This document shows positions 1 through 10,115 of a stretch of 64,000 nucleotides of DNA, in pieces. A program made the translations under genes and the position numbers. The notes under the pieces were generated by a model. The model did no database searches, was not told where the DNA came from, and saw only the letters and a list, made by a program, of their open reading frames with translations. The DNA is taken from assembly GCA_037355855.1 (NCBI GenBank), contig CM074762.1, positions 1,736,001 to 1,800,000 on the forward strand. Direction: 5' to 3'. Each line of letters begins with the position of its first letter. The stretch's first letter is position 1. The stretch is from Pseudo-nitzschia pungens. Taxonomy: Eukaryota; Bacillariophyta; Bacillariophyceae; Bacillariales; Bacillariaceae.

Positions 1-543
1 TTGCGAGCTTTTGATTCACCCAATATGGATCCATTAGCGACAATCGGCGTATCAATCAATGAAAACGAGCACCTATTATTACCACCAACAAAGGGACCGC
101 TGCGTGTTCATCTGCGGCTGGATCCACGTCTATTGACAATCCGACTCGTTCCTGGATTCGACGACTCGATGATTCAACAATTGATTGGCAGTTGTACAGA
201 AAAGCAACAGCTGCGGGCATTGGTGCTTCAACTTTATGGAACGGGAAATCTTCCTAGTGTGAAAGAATCTTTCATAAAGTTACTGGCAGATGCAACCAGC
301 AGAGGCATTATGGTTATTGCTTCAACTCAATGCTTTACTGGATCTGTACTTCTGGGGCGTTATGCAACCGGACGAGCACTACTGGAAGCGGGAGCAGTCT
401 CTGCTGGTGATATGACGTTGGAAGCCATTGCTTGCAAATGTGCATATCTCTTTGGACGTCAAGACATGACGAATGAACAGATTGCGAAAGTTATGGGGAT
501 GAGTTTAAGAGGAGAACTGACTCCTCCTCCTGGCTCATTTTAG
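1..543 (+). CDS. L-asparaginase, type I (C-terminal part, 5' truncated by the window edge)
   Basis: The reading frame is open from base 1 to a TAG at 541-543 and gives 180 residues with no start codon in the window. The sequence is the smaller C-terminal domain of the asparaginase/glutaminase family, which splits L-asparagine into aspartate and ammonia. Family marks are LQLYGTGNLP (usually L-R-x-Y-G-x-G-N-x-P), the MVIASTQCFTGSV strand, and the late block GRALLEAGAVSAGDMTLEA, which matches the G-R-x-L-x-x-A-G-x-x-x-x-x-D-M-T-x-E-A pattern. The two catalytic threonines belong to the N-terminal domain, which lies outside the window, so activity cannot be judged. The TTG at base 1 is an ordinary leucine codon and not a start. 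The protein is probably cytosolic. The next gene is convergent on the minus strand. Confidence 0.88.
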   Translation: MRAFDSPNMDPLATIGVSINENEHLLLPPTKGPLRVHLRLDPRLLTIRLVPGFDDSMIQQLIGSCTEKQQLRALVLQLYGTGNLPSVKESFIKLLADATSRGIMVIASTQCFTGSVLLGRYATGRALLEAGAVSAGDMTLEAIACKCAYLFGRQDMTNEQIAKVMGMSLRGELTPPPGSF

Positions 544-956
544 TAATGAATCGCTGAGGGAAGGAAAATGTAGTGATCTCAGATTTTTCTGAGTTCAATT
601 AATGATGCCTATAGGTGATCATCTATCATAGTCATAAAAGCCTGGAGCACTATGAGAAAGTCATTACTTTTGCAATATCTGTGTGCAATCGAGCAATCGA
701 GACTAACGGTACCATTGACGTCGGTATGGTATCAATGATATGATTCATTTCTATAATGTCGTACTCGCACCACGAATATAATATAATCCATTTTGTGTTT
801 CCCACTCGTCCGTGAGATTTATAATGAAGTCTTCATGTTGACATGTTCGACCTGCGTGCCATGCCAATCGTTTCTTGGAAAAAGTCTAATTCAATTCGGT
901 ACTCCCTAAAGTGGACAGCCGAACTTCGAACTCGTAGAGAGACAACGAGTCTTCAT
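544..956. other. 3'-3' spacer between convergent genes
   Basis: About 410 bp of AT-rich sequence separates the asparaginase from the convergent membrane protein gene. It should hold both 3' UTRs. I see no open frame, RNA gene or repeat worth naming. Confidence 0.5.
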
Positions 957-2435
957 TTAAATGTTCATATCTTCTAGAGCCGTGACGTTCTCGCTCACTT
1001 GGCTAATTTCGGTGCCAAAATCTTCCGAATCTTCCGACTCTTCCAATTCTTCGTCATCACCTTCGAAACTTTCCACGACATCGGGTACATTTGCTACTTC
1101 AACGTTTGCAGCTTTGCCCCCACCAAAATCCATCAAAAGCTTTGGTGGATACTTGCTTTCTCTTGTATAGAATCTATCCCCACCTAGATACTGTTCAGGA
1201 CCACGATTTTCGATCATGAACAGGAGCTGCTTTGGTTCTTCCCCGGATTCGAGTTCGTAGTCAAACAAGAGCTTAGTGATATCAATGTCAATTACCGGAT
1301 CGCTGGGTTTCACTTCGAAGCTGGGTCCAACTAGAACGCCATCAGCATCGTCCTTGGGGGGCCAAAAAAAGTATCCATTGAAATATTCAACAGCCATTCT
1401 AGTCTCTGGTAATCTAATAATGGTGTAAGTGGCCGACTTCGGCCGATCCTCGGATTGTCCTTCCTCCGACACAACATGGACGAGTCGCAGATTCGCGTTT
1501 ACCGAATATGTGCCCAGTCTGCCAAATGCAGGAACATTGTTCAGCGGAAAAGAAATTAGCGCCACGGCATCCGGGATATCATCCTCTGCCTCTGGGCCAT
1601 GTTGAACCAAAAAGTTATGCATTTTTCCGTGCTCATCTCCCCTCAACTTCTCCTCGGTCAAGTTGACATATGTGTCCTGATCAGCAACTACTGTGATCTT
1701 TTCAGGGATCGATATGGTCGGAACCGCCGAAGCAGTTGGTGATAGCGTTGGTGCTCCAGTGCGGAATTCTGTAGGGGAAGATGATATTTGTCCCGCAGGA
1801 TCCTCGGTTTGAACCGGTTGCACCGTTGCAAGCGATGGAGGAAGAGGTTGGGGAGCAAGAGTGGGATGGGGAGTAGGCTGTTGCGTGACTTCTTTTCTTC
1901 TGCCTCTAAAGTTTTTGCTTTTGCCTCCGACCATAACACCTATAACAACCCCCATGATGATCAAACAGAGACAGCACCAACAAACCACAATCATAGCTAT
2001 TAATTTCTCCCTGCCTTCCCACCATTCACCGTTCACCAGTTTACTACCGCCGTCTTCGTCAAAGTCCTGAGAACCACGGTATGAGTCAAAGTCTCTATTT
2101 AATGAGACTTGTTCATCTTCAAAGTAGTCGGGGGTCTCATTCGTTTCGTAGTCGCCATGTTCATCGTCTACAAGATAGTCGTCATCATCTAGATTTTCGC
2201 CGTCGTCTTCGTCTTCATTATGGTTGTTCTCGTTTCCGTACTCGTAGACATCCTCTTCTTCAGCGTTGGTGCCGTCCGCGTCATCATCACCCTTCTCTTG
2301 AACCTCACTACTGCTGCTGCTGCTGCTGCTACTGTTGTCACTCTGGTTTTCGCCGTCGCTACTGCTATCGCTATCAGAATCGTCACTCGCCCACAGTTCT
2401 TCGTCGTCGATGCTAAATTTGTTGGATTCTGGCAT
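957..2435 (-). CDS. single-pass membrane protein with acidic cytoplasmic arm and DNRLRE-like ectodomain
   Basis: A single exon of 492 residues from an ATG at 2435-2433. Residues 1-140 are extremely acidic and serine-rich, with long runs of D, E and S. Residues about 145-170 form one hydrophobic, cysteine-containing transmembrane segment followed by basic residues (KSKNFRGRRK). A proline/threonine-rich stalk follows at about 183-240. From about residue 246 there is a beta-rich domain opening with ADQDTYVNLTEE and containing ALISFPLNNVP and LRLVHVV. This layout resembles the DNRLRE/CBM-like domains of extracellular proteins. The C-terminus is again acidic. I infer a type II plasma-membrane or wall-facing protein whose ectodomain may bind carbohydrate. 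The family match is from pattern memory only, and the ligand is unknown. Confidence 0.75.
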   Translation of the reverse strand: MPESNKFSIDDEELWASDDSDSDSSSDGENQSDNSSSSSSSSSEVQEKGDDDADGTNAEEEDVYEYGNENNHNEDEDDGENLDDDDYLVDDEHGDYETNETPDYFEDEQVSLNRDFDSYRGSQDFDEDGGSKLVNGEWWEGREKLIAMIVVCWCCLCLIIMGVVIGVMVGGKSKNFRGRRKEVTQQPTPHPTLAPQPLPPSLATVQPVQTEDPAGQISSSPTEFRTGAPTLSPTASAVPTISIPEKITVVADQDTYVNLTEEKLRGDEHGKMHNFLVQHGPEAEDDIPDAVALISFPLNNVPAFGRLGTYSVNANLRLVHVVSEEGQSEDRPKSATYTIIRLPETRMAVEYFNGYFFWPPKDDADGVLVGPSFEVKPSDPVIDIDITKLLFDYELESGEEPKQLLFMIENRGPEQYLGGDRFYTRESKYPPKLLMDFGGGKAANVEVANVPDVVESFEGDDEELEESEDSEDFGTEISQVSENVTALEDMNI

Positions 2436-4514
2436 GGTGGTTCTACTTCTCGTCGAACGATAAATCGATTATACTGTCAAAGCACACAACCTGGATAAAT
2501 ATGAATTAATGTTCGATGTATTTTGAATAGTCTTACGTCTAGTGCGAAGGCGAAGGCGAAGAGAAGATAGTCCCGGGTATCCGCTTCGTTACTGCACAAA
2601 TCTCGAAGCCGGGTTTGTACCAGATCGAGTGCAATTAGTCCTTCTCAAACCCATTTTTCGAACAAGTCCAAGGATATTGTCCGGAATTGAACAGTTGTAA
2701 AACAACAATAATATTTATTTTAATTAATTTAAAAGAGATGAGTTCTTCGTGGGTCATAGTCTCTCAAAGAGTCATACACCCCCGTCACAAATTTTCGGTC
2801 TTGGTTAAAAGGGCAATATAATCTGAAGAGTAAAGGGTAGATCTGTGTTCTTGTACGGAGTATGATCATTGCGAAGGCACGAGCCAACCAAAAGACGATG
2901 TGCGCGATGGAAACTAAATCGCTTGCACAATAACTTGAGATGAACACTAAGATCAATCTTACTTTCGAGTCGAAGTAAATTGCATCTGCACTATTACTAC
3001 TACTATTAGTAGTATTAATAGTACTTGTAGTAGTCCCGGTGAGGTGATGATATGAAGGGTACCGAAGTCTCCGTGCAGGATTGCAACAACAAAAGAAGTA
3101 TTCGTACGACAACAAAACAGAACGCTGAAGCAGGCAACCATAATTGAACGTCTTCATATCAATGACACCAGAACAAGATCACCACCGTCATCATCAAAAA
3201 GTTATCTGCTGGCGAGCTCTTTTGGAAGCCACAGAAACTTCTATTGCAGTGGTAATGGTGCTGAGCAAGTGAATGCAGTCACACTGAGGAATCACATGCG
3301 AAATTAGATGCTTCAAGTGCTAGATGCTCCTCCGTGGATCTTCAGTTGTCTTGAATACAATTTCCAATGCAACATGCTGTTTCAACCACTTTTTTGGGAG
3401 ACATCTAACAAAGCAACAACAATGCATAGAACTGGTTTATAATTGTTGTTTATTCCCATTGTCCTCCTTGGATGAGCTTGATGGTGTCAAAAGTAATTAT
3501 TGCCACAGCAATGTCCAACTATCCTTCGAGCAAAGGATCTTCCGTGGAAAACACCTGAGGATTGTGCGAAGACAGAAGCCATCAGTCCTTGGTGGTTAAA
3601 GATTGGACCTCGGGGGGTAGTGGATTTGTATTCCGCCATCATGGCCTCTATTTGAGTAATATTAAAAACTATAATATGGAATTCCTATCAGCTGTCTAGA
3701 AATTATTAGTTGAGGATGTAGAACCGGGGGACAGCTGATAGGAACTTTGTAGTAGTATGCCAATTGTTTCAAAAAGCGATCAATTAATAGAGCTATTTCT
3801 TATTAAAAATATTTAAAATATCTATTTTCATAACAAAGAATGACAAGCAGATCTACGCATTAAAAGCAGTAAATCTCTGTTTTTACCAAAACCCGGTTTC
3901 TCACACTTTTCCACTTCTTAAAAGGAAGTTAAAGTTCCATTGTATATCTTACAAGAGTTACCGTAAGGATAATCACTTACAACTCCAGTAATTGTGTACG
4001 AATTACGTATTACCTAGTACGAATTAATGGGCAAGCCGAAAAATGAAATCGGCAGCAAATGAGGATGAATAAGATTACTGAAATGGCCGTCATCATGCTC
4101 GAATAATATTCACATACAAGTCATTTAAGTACAGTACTATGATAGGACGTGACCACTTTTTAGATAGCAAAACATTAATTCAAAAAATAATGAAGAACGA
4201 ATGTTCTACACACGACAAATGTTCAGTACCGGTACTGGTGCTAGTGCGTTTACTCGTCAAAGAATACGAGCAAGGGCTTATCTGATTTTTGGACATGAAG
4301 GCTTCGCAGTCGAAGCAAGACGCAATCGTATCGTAACCTTACTGCTCTTAATACGGTACTGGGTAATTGGATCGAACTGTCGCTGCCAGTTGCCGCACAT
4401 GCATCCAATTCTTGTTTTGTTTTGTTCCGATAACTGATTCGTTATCGTCAAGTCTCAATATCAAAACTACGGGTACCGCATCAAAACCTATTGTGATCAC
4501 CGAAAACAATTAGA
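2436..4514. other. long AT-rich spacer
   Basis: About 2.1 kb between divergent genes, with no convincing gene. Short frames such as 3324-3599 (plus) and 2729-3157 (minus) have no recognisable domain and poor composition. The stretch holds a 15-bp inverted repeat at 3682-3744 (listed separately) and runs of short TAG/TAC repeats near 2995-3030. The stretch 3160-3650 has mid-complexity sequence that could be a decayed mobile element, but I could not identify one. Confidence 0.45.
3682..3744. repeat. 15-bp perfect inverted repeat, part of a dispersed element
   Basis: The left arm TTCCTATCAGCTGTC (3682-3696) and right arm GACAGCTGATAGGAA (3730-3744) are exact reverse complements around a 33-base loop. 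The right arm with its flank (3721-3750) resembles, on the opposite strand, the stretch 61946-61975. This suggests a terminal repeat of a small non-autonomous transposon or a shared regulatory palindrome. Confidence 0.6.
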
Positions 4515-5444
4515 ATGGTCGCCAACGAGAAGAGAAACTTTTCCGAAGAAACAGTAGGTTCGTCCAGCAACACGTTACATGAACCTCCTGTGAAGAAAAA
4601 GAAGAAGAAAAAGAGATCGGTCACTTTGGAGAAGAGCGTGGGTGACGTCGGTGTTGTCGAATCCAACGCAGAAGATAGAAGCAGCGAACAACAACCGAAA
4701 CCCAAAAAGAAAAAGAAGCCAAAACCCAAACCCAAACCCAAACAGGAGTCTCCGCCTCCCGAAGAAAGTCCGCCAAGCGATGACTATGACGATTCGTTGC
4801 CGAAGAAAACGAAGAAGAAGAAAAAACCGTCCCAGCCACCACCAGAACCTCCTGTGCGAAAGAGAAACCATAGCAATCGTGCTCCTAGAAAACACCACGA
4901 TGATCATGACAGCGATGATGACTACGACGATAAAGGTTGGGATGAGCGCGATGATGATCATGACAGCGATGATGACGATGACAGCTACTATGACAGCCGT
5001 CACTCTCGAAGCCGCCACTCTCGAAGCGTCCACTCTCGAAGCCACTCTCGAAGCCACCACTCACAGAGCCACCACTCACGTAGCCGTCCCCGCGGTCCTC
5101 GCAGTCCCAGTCTTGACGACATGAGCGATATGGGTGACGATGATCCCCTGGACGCTTACATACACGATGATGACTCGAGCTCAGAGGGCGGACCCGAGCC
5201 TCGTTTCAAGTACAGCACAGCCGACCTTGACAATGGTGGCATTCGCAACTCGACGTGTTGTCTCATTGCCGCAGGAATATTTTTCTTGGCGATTGCGATT
5301 GGGGTAAGCATTGCAATGAGGAAAAAGTTAAATTCCAGCAAACGGATGTTGTTTGATTCCAAGCAGCACTTGAGAGGGGTGCAGAGACCATTCGAAGTGT
5401 CGCCAAATCGACACTGGCTGATGAGCTCTGAAACAGATGTTTAA
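4515..5444 (+). CDS. single-pass membrane protein with Lys-rich and Ser/His/Arg/Asp repeat region
   Basis: A single exon of 309 residues from the ATG at 4515. The first ~100 residues carry polylysine blocks (KKKKKKKK, then KPKPKPKPK) that would act as nuclear-localisation-like or polybasic membrane-binding segments. Residues about 125-205 alternate Asp/Ser/His clusters with near-perfect SRSHHSR-type repeats. A single transmembrane segment sits at about 247-268 (CCLIAAGIFFLAIAIGVSIAM) and is followed by a basic 40-residue tail. It is therefore probably a type II or tail-proximal membrane protein with a large disordered, highly charged arm. It resembles the neighbouring gene at 957-2435 in design (charged arm plus one membrane span) but shows no clear sequence identity. 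The function is unknown. Confidence 0.7.
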   Translation: MVANEKRNFSEETVGSSSNTLHEPPVKKKKKKKRSVTLEKSVGDVGVVESNAEDRSSEQQPKPKKKKKPKPKPKPKQESPPPEESPPSDDYDDSLPKKTKKKKKPSQPPPEPPVRKRNHSNRAPRKHHDDHDSDDDYDDKGWDERDDDHDSDDDDDSYYDSRHSRSRHSRSVHSRSHSRSHHSQSHHSRSRPRGPRSPSLDDMSDMGDDDPLDAYIHDDDSSSEGGPEPRFKYSTADLDNGGIRNSTCCLIAAGIFFLAIAIGVSIAMRKKLNSSKRMLFDSKQHLRGVQRPFEVSPNRHWLMSSETDV

Positions 5445-5748
5445 GCGTGTTCTTAGTGGCTTGTATCATTCTTTCAGTTTTGTATGAACTGTTGAAAAAA
5501 TGTGTCCATATCGAGCGTTTGAGTTACTCCAAGCAAGGGATAAAAGACAACGCGATATGATTGTAACGTAATAAGTTTCTTGTTAAATGACGTATACTTT
5601 TGTCAGCAATCCATACGGAACAGAACAAAAGCAACCTATGTTTTACAAATCAATTACCGATAGTGTTCTTGTACACGTAGCATGTGTGTGAATTTACAAT
5701 TTTTATGAATGATCCAGTGTACCATGCCAAAATTTTGTTTCGTTGAAA
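5445..5748. other. 3'-3' spacer
   Basis: About 300 bp of AT-rich sequence between convergent genes. It presumably holds the 3' UTRs and poly(A) signals. No further structure was recognised. Confidence 0.45.
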
Positions 5749-6537
5749 TCACTGAGACGAAGCGTGCTCTTGTCTGACCAACGCAAGAATCTCTTGCAAA
5801 CTGTCGTCGTTTGCAGCTTCTGCATCCTGTTGGCCTAGTTCTCTAGCCTTTGCTGAAGAGACATTGCTTGCTTTGAGATACATTCTTCTCAGTCGAGTAA
5901 CACTCCTGAATCCTAACTCGTCCTGATCTTCTTGTTCATCTAGTACGAGCAATCGAGCATACTCTTTGAATCGTTTGCGTTCTGTTGCGGCCGCCCTTGT
6001 TCGGCATTCGAGGCCTCTGGATGTGTAATCGTCGTCGTCTACGAAGTCGTCTCCAGACCTGGTACTTTTCATCATCATTTTGACGGTTTCGACTGCCCCA
6101 CTTTTAATGTCCGCGTAATCGTCATCGTCGTACCACATTTTTCGGTGTTGTTCCTCGGTGTAGTAGTACCGAGGCTTGACCCTTTTGACTCTGGCGATTT
6201 TGTCAAATGTAACGGTTTTCTTCGCAATGGGCTGTTCGCTATTCGAACTCGTGCTTGTGACTGATGTGGATGAATCGTCGGTGTCATTTTTTGATTGGGG
6301 GGAAGAAAGACCCATCTGTTGGCTCGACGATGATTTGCTATCCCTCAGCCCCTTGCCACTTAGTCTTCGCAAAGTACTCTCTCTGCGAATATCCCGTGAG
6401 CTATGAGCATCATCGCGCTTCTTGGTTGAATTCGGTTTGTAGAAGGAGGAACTCGACTCCACAGGCCTTCTAGGCGGAGGGGATTCCGATCCCGAGACCT
6501 TCTTGATGCTCATGCGTCGGAAGGTCATGATTGTCAT
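5749..6537 (-). CDS. conserved-looking hypothetical protein with V-T-F-D and Y-T-E-E-x-H-x-x-M-W-Y motifs
   Basis: A single exon of 262 residues from the ATG at 6537-6535. The frame is open further to 6606, but that codon is TTG, and two more in-frame ATGs follow at once. The first 100 residues are basic and serine-rich with no fold signal. At about 108-117 there is TVTFDKIARV and at about 124-136 YYYTEEQHRKMWY, followed by an acidic DDDDY patch. Such a V-x-F-x-x-x-V-x-V preceding Y-T-x-x-E-x-x-x-x-W-Y is a pattern I associate with a large lineage-specific family of diatom proteins of unknown role. That link is from memory and not checked. The C-terminal third is alpha-helical and charged. 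No signal peptide, membrane span or catalytic motif is visible. Confidence 0.65.
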   Translation of the reverse strand: MTIMTFRRMSIKKVSGSESPPPRRPVESSSSFYKPNSTKKRDDAHSSRDIRRESTLRRLSGKGLRDSKSSSSQQMGLSSPQSKNDTDDSSTSVTSTSSNSEQPIAKKTVTFDKIARVKRVKPRYYYTEEQHRKMWYDDDDYADIKSGAVETVKMMMKSTRSGDDFVDDDDYTSRGLECRTRAAATERKRFKEYARLLVLDEQEDQDELGFRSVTRLRRMYLKASNVSSAKARELGQQDAEAANDDSLQEILALVRQEHASSQ

Positions 6538-8621
6538 TTTGAGAGAACTTCGTTTGTAATATCCGTTTTTGAAATTATGTGCCAAGATTATTCGTGGAAG
6601 TCTCAAAGACTGGTGGTAGGTTATTATTATTATTTTTTCACCGATCGCTCTACTACCAGTATGTACCGGTAGATTGTCAAAATGAAAAGAGGAATACCGT
6701 TTTTTTCGAGGTCGTACGAGTACGTACCGGTACTGGAGAATCAGCTTCCGTGTTAATTGTACGCTTTCAGCTCCTCTTCAAAAAATTCGTATTTCTTTCT
6801 TTTGTCAATCAATCCCGGATCTAAATTCCCGAACTTTTCTGTTTTCCATTCATTTGGAGGGGCAATATATGACTCGACCGAAAATTTAAGGAAAGAGGCC
6901 CAAAGGTAAAAAGACTACGACAACGTCCAACCGTTCTTCAATACGCTCCACTGAAATGCAAGGAATGATTTTCGGTGTTGAATAGCCGTAGGTTGAACTT
7001 CAAGGGGGAACGAACCAAAATGAATAGCTCGACTCTTGAGAAGAATGACTGTCTTAAATATGACCATCACGCGTGTCCCGGAGTGACCAATATTGAATAC
7101 CACGATTAGACATGTCTCACAAAAGACATAACGTAGCGAAGCACCATTCTTCACAGAACATCACGATGTACGGGAATTTCTATTATTTTGAAATTGTTTT
7201 CAATCCCAGATATTCCTCAAACCTAGTAGGTGTTAATTGTTAAAAAGTGCTTGAGTTTCGCAAAAGTCTCCTACCAGTAGGATATTAGAAATAGGTAGAA
7301 TCTGATAGGAATCCGTACAAGTTGATGGATGTTTGAGAATAAAAGAACAAGCGTAAGGTTTACCGTAAGTACGAGCATGGTTGAATGAAAATTTTTCACG
7401 ACATACAGTACATAATATGACATGGGACACAGGAAGTCCAAAAGACATGTTAGGTTCTCATGCTGGTTACAAGGAGTCCATGAGGCAATTTAGTTGGGTA
7501 GCCTTACTACAATGTTAGTTTTACTGTATAAATAATTACTCTTAGAAATCATTGCGACCTTCAATTTAGATAAGGTGTTGTTCTCTCCAGTTAAACAAGG
7601 TCGCTCAGCTCATTTCAATGGCTGGAGCAGAAAACTGACTGACTCGTCGTCTCATTTACAGTAACCTTAGTAGTACGAGTACCCATCACTACGATTATCT
7701 TTTCTGTTGTCTCTGGCTTTTGTATTGCAATCTGATTGCAGCATTTACACGGTACTACTAGTGCTTTGTGCTTGAGTTGATTTTCATTCTTTTTCATAAT
7801 TGTTTGAACTTGGGGCTGCTTCTTGCACGTGGCTTTCATGTTCGCAGAACCTCTCTTGTTTCCTTTACTCTGGACTCTTGGTGCATTATTTTTGACATGT
7901 GACTTCATGGAGAAAAGAAATCAATTTCCTCTTCACCCAAACATCACGACTCAAATCTGCTCTTAGCAACTTATTGGTTGTCTCCACCACTGTGTGGGCT
8001 GGTGAAGTTGCAGTAAGGTGAGGTAGGCATAAGGTAGGTTTTTGAATTTTCAGTCAATATTGCTTTGTGGACCGTTAGGAAACAGTGTGATTAATCAATC
8101 ATTAGTAGTTCCTGTGAATTTCAGAGTAGAATATTATAAAAATTAATTAAGTTACACACAAAATTCTTTCCAAACAGAACCGAAAAGTGTTTGAAGATTC
8201 CCTCCCAGTAAAAGAGGGGGGTCCTGAGACCGTTTTCTTGCAACGTTTCAAAAGGCAATGATTCATCGTCAGTACTGTCGCGAGCGACAACTGTGGGAGC
8301 AAAGTAATAAAATCTCCACTTCATTGAGAGCTCAAACAATGTGGAAAAAAATACCGCTATGCTAATCCCTCGATTCCAAGGGGCAAACAAAAAGCACTTC
8401 CAAATAAAGTACGAAAGACGATCACTTTTGGACGAGTACACGTACCGCTACAATGTTGTACACATAACGTTGGAACGCACAGAATCGTTCGTTTGATATT
8501 GATATTGATATACATGCATACTTGTTTTGTAGATACATCATGAACTTGCATGGTAATAGTTAGACATTAGCTGATTTTAGTACATTCTTTGTTTTCGACC
8601 CATGAGGATCATTCCTGAATA
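6538..8621. other. long AT-rich spacer
   Basis: About 2.1 kb without a convincing gene. The open frames here (for example 7615-7908 minus, a 97-residue Lys/Thr-rich frame that does start with ATG, and 8121-8441 minus) have no domain, no homologue I recognise and no bias distinguishing them from chance. A half-copy of the palindromic motif found at 3682 (CTGATAGGAATCC) occurs near 7301. The spacer should contain the 3' UTR of the GT64 gene and the promoter of the gene at 5749. Confidence 0.4.
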
Positions 8622-10115
8622 TTAGACGCATACATCGCCTGCTGTATGATCTTCATTCATCCACGGCAACATCCCCACCTTTGCCATTTCTGGATTGCAA
8701 ACATTTTCCTTTCTGTGCTTGGTCTGATATTCTGTTCCGTAACACCATCCAAGACTTCCCGAATTGACACTTCCAAAGTATCGAGCCAATGAATTGGCTA
8801 CATCAGATCGCAATGCCCCCCAGTTCATTTTCTTGTCGTGTGCTCCGGGTGCGTCCCAGTTGATACCGTCCATTAGACGGCGTCTCTTCTCCGCTGGGTT
8901 GATTCGTCGTGGATATACCTTAGGTGCCCGCCCTGCCAACTGACTCACCAACATCGAAACGGTGCCATCGTCGGGATTCACGGGATGTTGTCGGATGTAT
9001 TTTCGAATGTCCTCAAAGATTGGATGCCACAAAAAGCACAGGTACTTTGAATGCAAGAAGCTCCCGCTGGGAAGGACCATACGTGCGTCAAAGTTTGTAA
9101 AGGTGAAGTAATTGTAATTCAAGGTATCCGAGGGACACTGCGAGACGAAAAATCGATCGTTGGGCACTTTGGATATTCTGTTGCTCTCCTCGGCTTGGCG
9201 CGGACCCAAATCCAGTTTGCGGGCCATAGCTCCGATCTGTGCATTCGAATTGCGTTTCCACAATTCAAAGCCACCCAAAGTAGCTTGATAGCTGTAAAAT
9301 GGCCCATCGTCATCGTAGTACATGATTGCTTTCGTTTTTACTTCGAGTCGGGGATGGTACCGATTCATCAAGTCATTGGGAAATCCCGCTTTCAGGGGAT
9401 ACGAAATTCGAAGTGGAAGCGTCTTTCCGAGCTCAACCACTTCTGCACCGAGGTCTGTTTCGTCAACATGCCGAACTCCGTTCCATACAATAACGACCTC
9501 CGCGACGATTTTCGAGAAATCGTTATCGGTAAGCATTTTCTTGATTTGTCGCAACAACTTGTGAAGGCGATCAGGATTGTACGCCATAAAAATAACCGTG
9601 AACTGCGTCTCTCCGCATTCTGTCTCCGGCGGCAATTCGCATTTGTAGGGGTATTTGCTGTCAATTTCGTATGGGTCAGTATCTTGGTAATTGCGGAAAG
9701 CATCCAAGAATCCGAATTGGGGCAAGTGCGCACTGTGGTTGTTGATCATCAGAGGCTCTTTTTTGTTGTCGGTCGGCAAACCAATCGATGTGCAGTGTTC
9801 GTGAAAATCCCTGGTTCGATTTATAACAGTTTCGAATGCTTTGTGCTCTAGCGATCGATCGATGCCCGGTTTCCTCGTCTCTGCCTTTGTGGCAGCCGTG
9901 GCTACATTGGACGGAGAGACATCCGCAGTCGTCAAATTATTGTGGAGAGAAAATGCAATAAACATCGATGCCACGCAAAGTGCCATCAAGTAAACCTTGG
10001 AAACAAGCGGAGATGATTTGCTTTTCGCATTGTCGTAATCCGTCGGACTTTCGGCAATGGACAAACCACTTCGATTCACGTGGGCCGTAGACGATGTTGT
10101 GTTGTGTCGCAACAT
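8622..10115 (-). CDS. exostosin-like glycosyltransferase (GT64 family), type II membrane protein
   Basis: A single exon of 497 residues from the ATG at 10115-10113. The open frame starts at a GTG six codons earlier, which I do not accept as a start. A short cytoplasmic tail is followed by one signal-anchor segment at about 40-57 (VYLMALCVASMFIAFSL), typical of Golgi glycosyltransferases. The catalytic domain begins near residue 168 with QFTVIFMAYNPDRLHKLL, continues with VVIVWNG, and contains the metal-binding acidic triad in YYDDDG at about 268-270, the D-x-D equivalent of exostosin C-terminal domains. GT64 enzymes use UDP-GlcNAc or related nucleotide sugars with retention of configuration. 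The protein has only the GT64 half, as in EXTL2, and no GT47 half. The acceptor is unknown, and I infer Golgi location. Confidence 0.85.
   Translation of the reverse strand: MLRHNTTSSTAHVNRSGLSIAESPTDYDNAKSKSSPLVSKVYLMALCVASMFIAFSLHNNLTTADVSPSNVATAATKAETRKPGIDRSLEHKAFETVINRTRDFHEHCTSIGLPTDNKKEPLMINNHSAHLPQFGFLDAFRNYQDTDPYEIDSKYPYKCELPPETECGETQFTVIFMAYNPDRLHKLLRQIKKMLTDNDFSKIVAEVVIVWNGVRHVDETDLGAEVVELGKTLPLRISYPLKAGFPNDLMNRYHPRLEVKTKAIMYYDDDGPFYSYQATLGGFELWKRNSNAQIGAMARKLDLGPRQAEESNRISKVPNDRFFVSQCPSDTLNYNYFTFTNFDARMVLPSGSFLHSKYLCFLWHPIFEDIRKYIRQHPVNPDDGTVSMLVSQLAGRAPKVYPRRINPAEKRRRLMDGINWDAPGAHDKKMNWGALRSDVANSLARYFGSVNSGSLGWCYGTEYQTKHRKENVCNPEMAKVGMLPWMNEDHTAGDVCV

Noticed and set aside
7615..7908. 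97-residue minus-strand frame with an ATG
   Set aside because: Lys/Thr-rich with no domain, signal or partner exon; a frame of this length is expected by chance in a 2-kb spacer.
9051..9851. 266-residue plus-strand open frame
   Set aside because: Antisense to the GT64 domain, which has clear family motifs on the minus strand.
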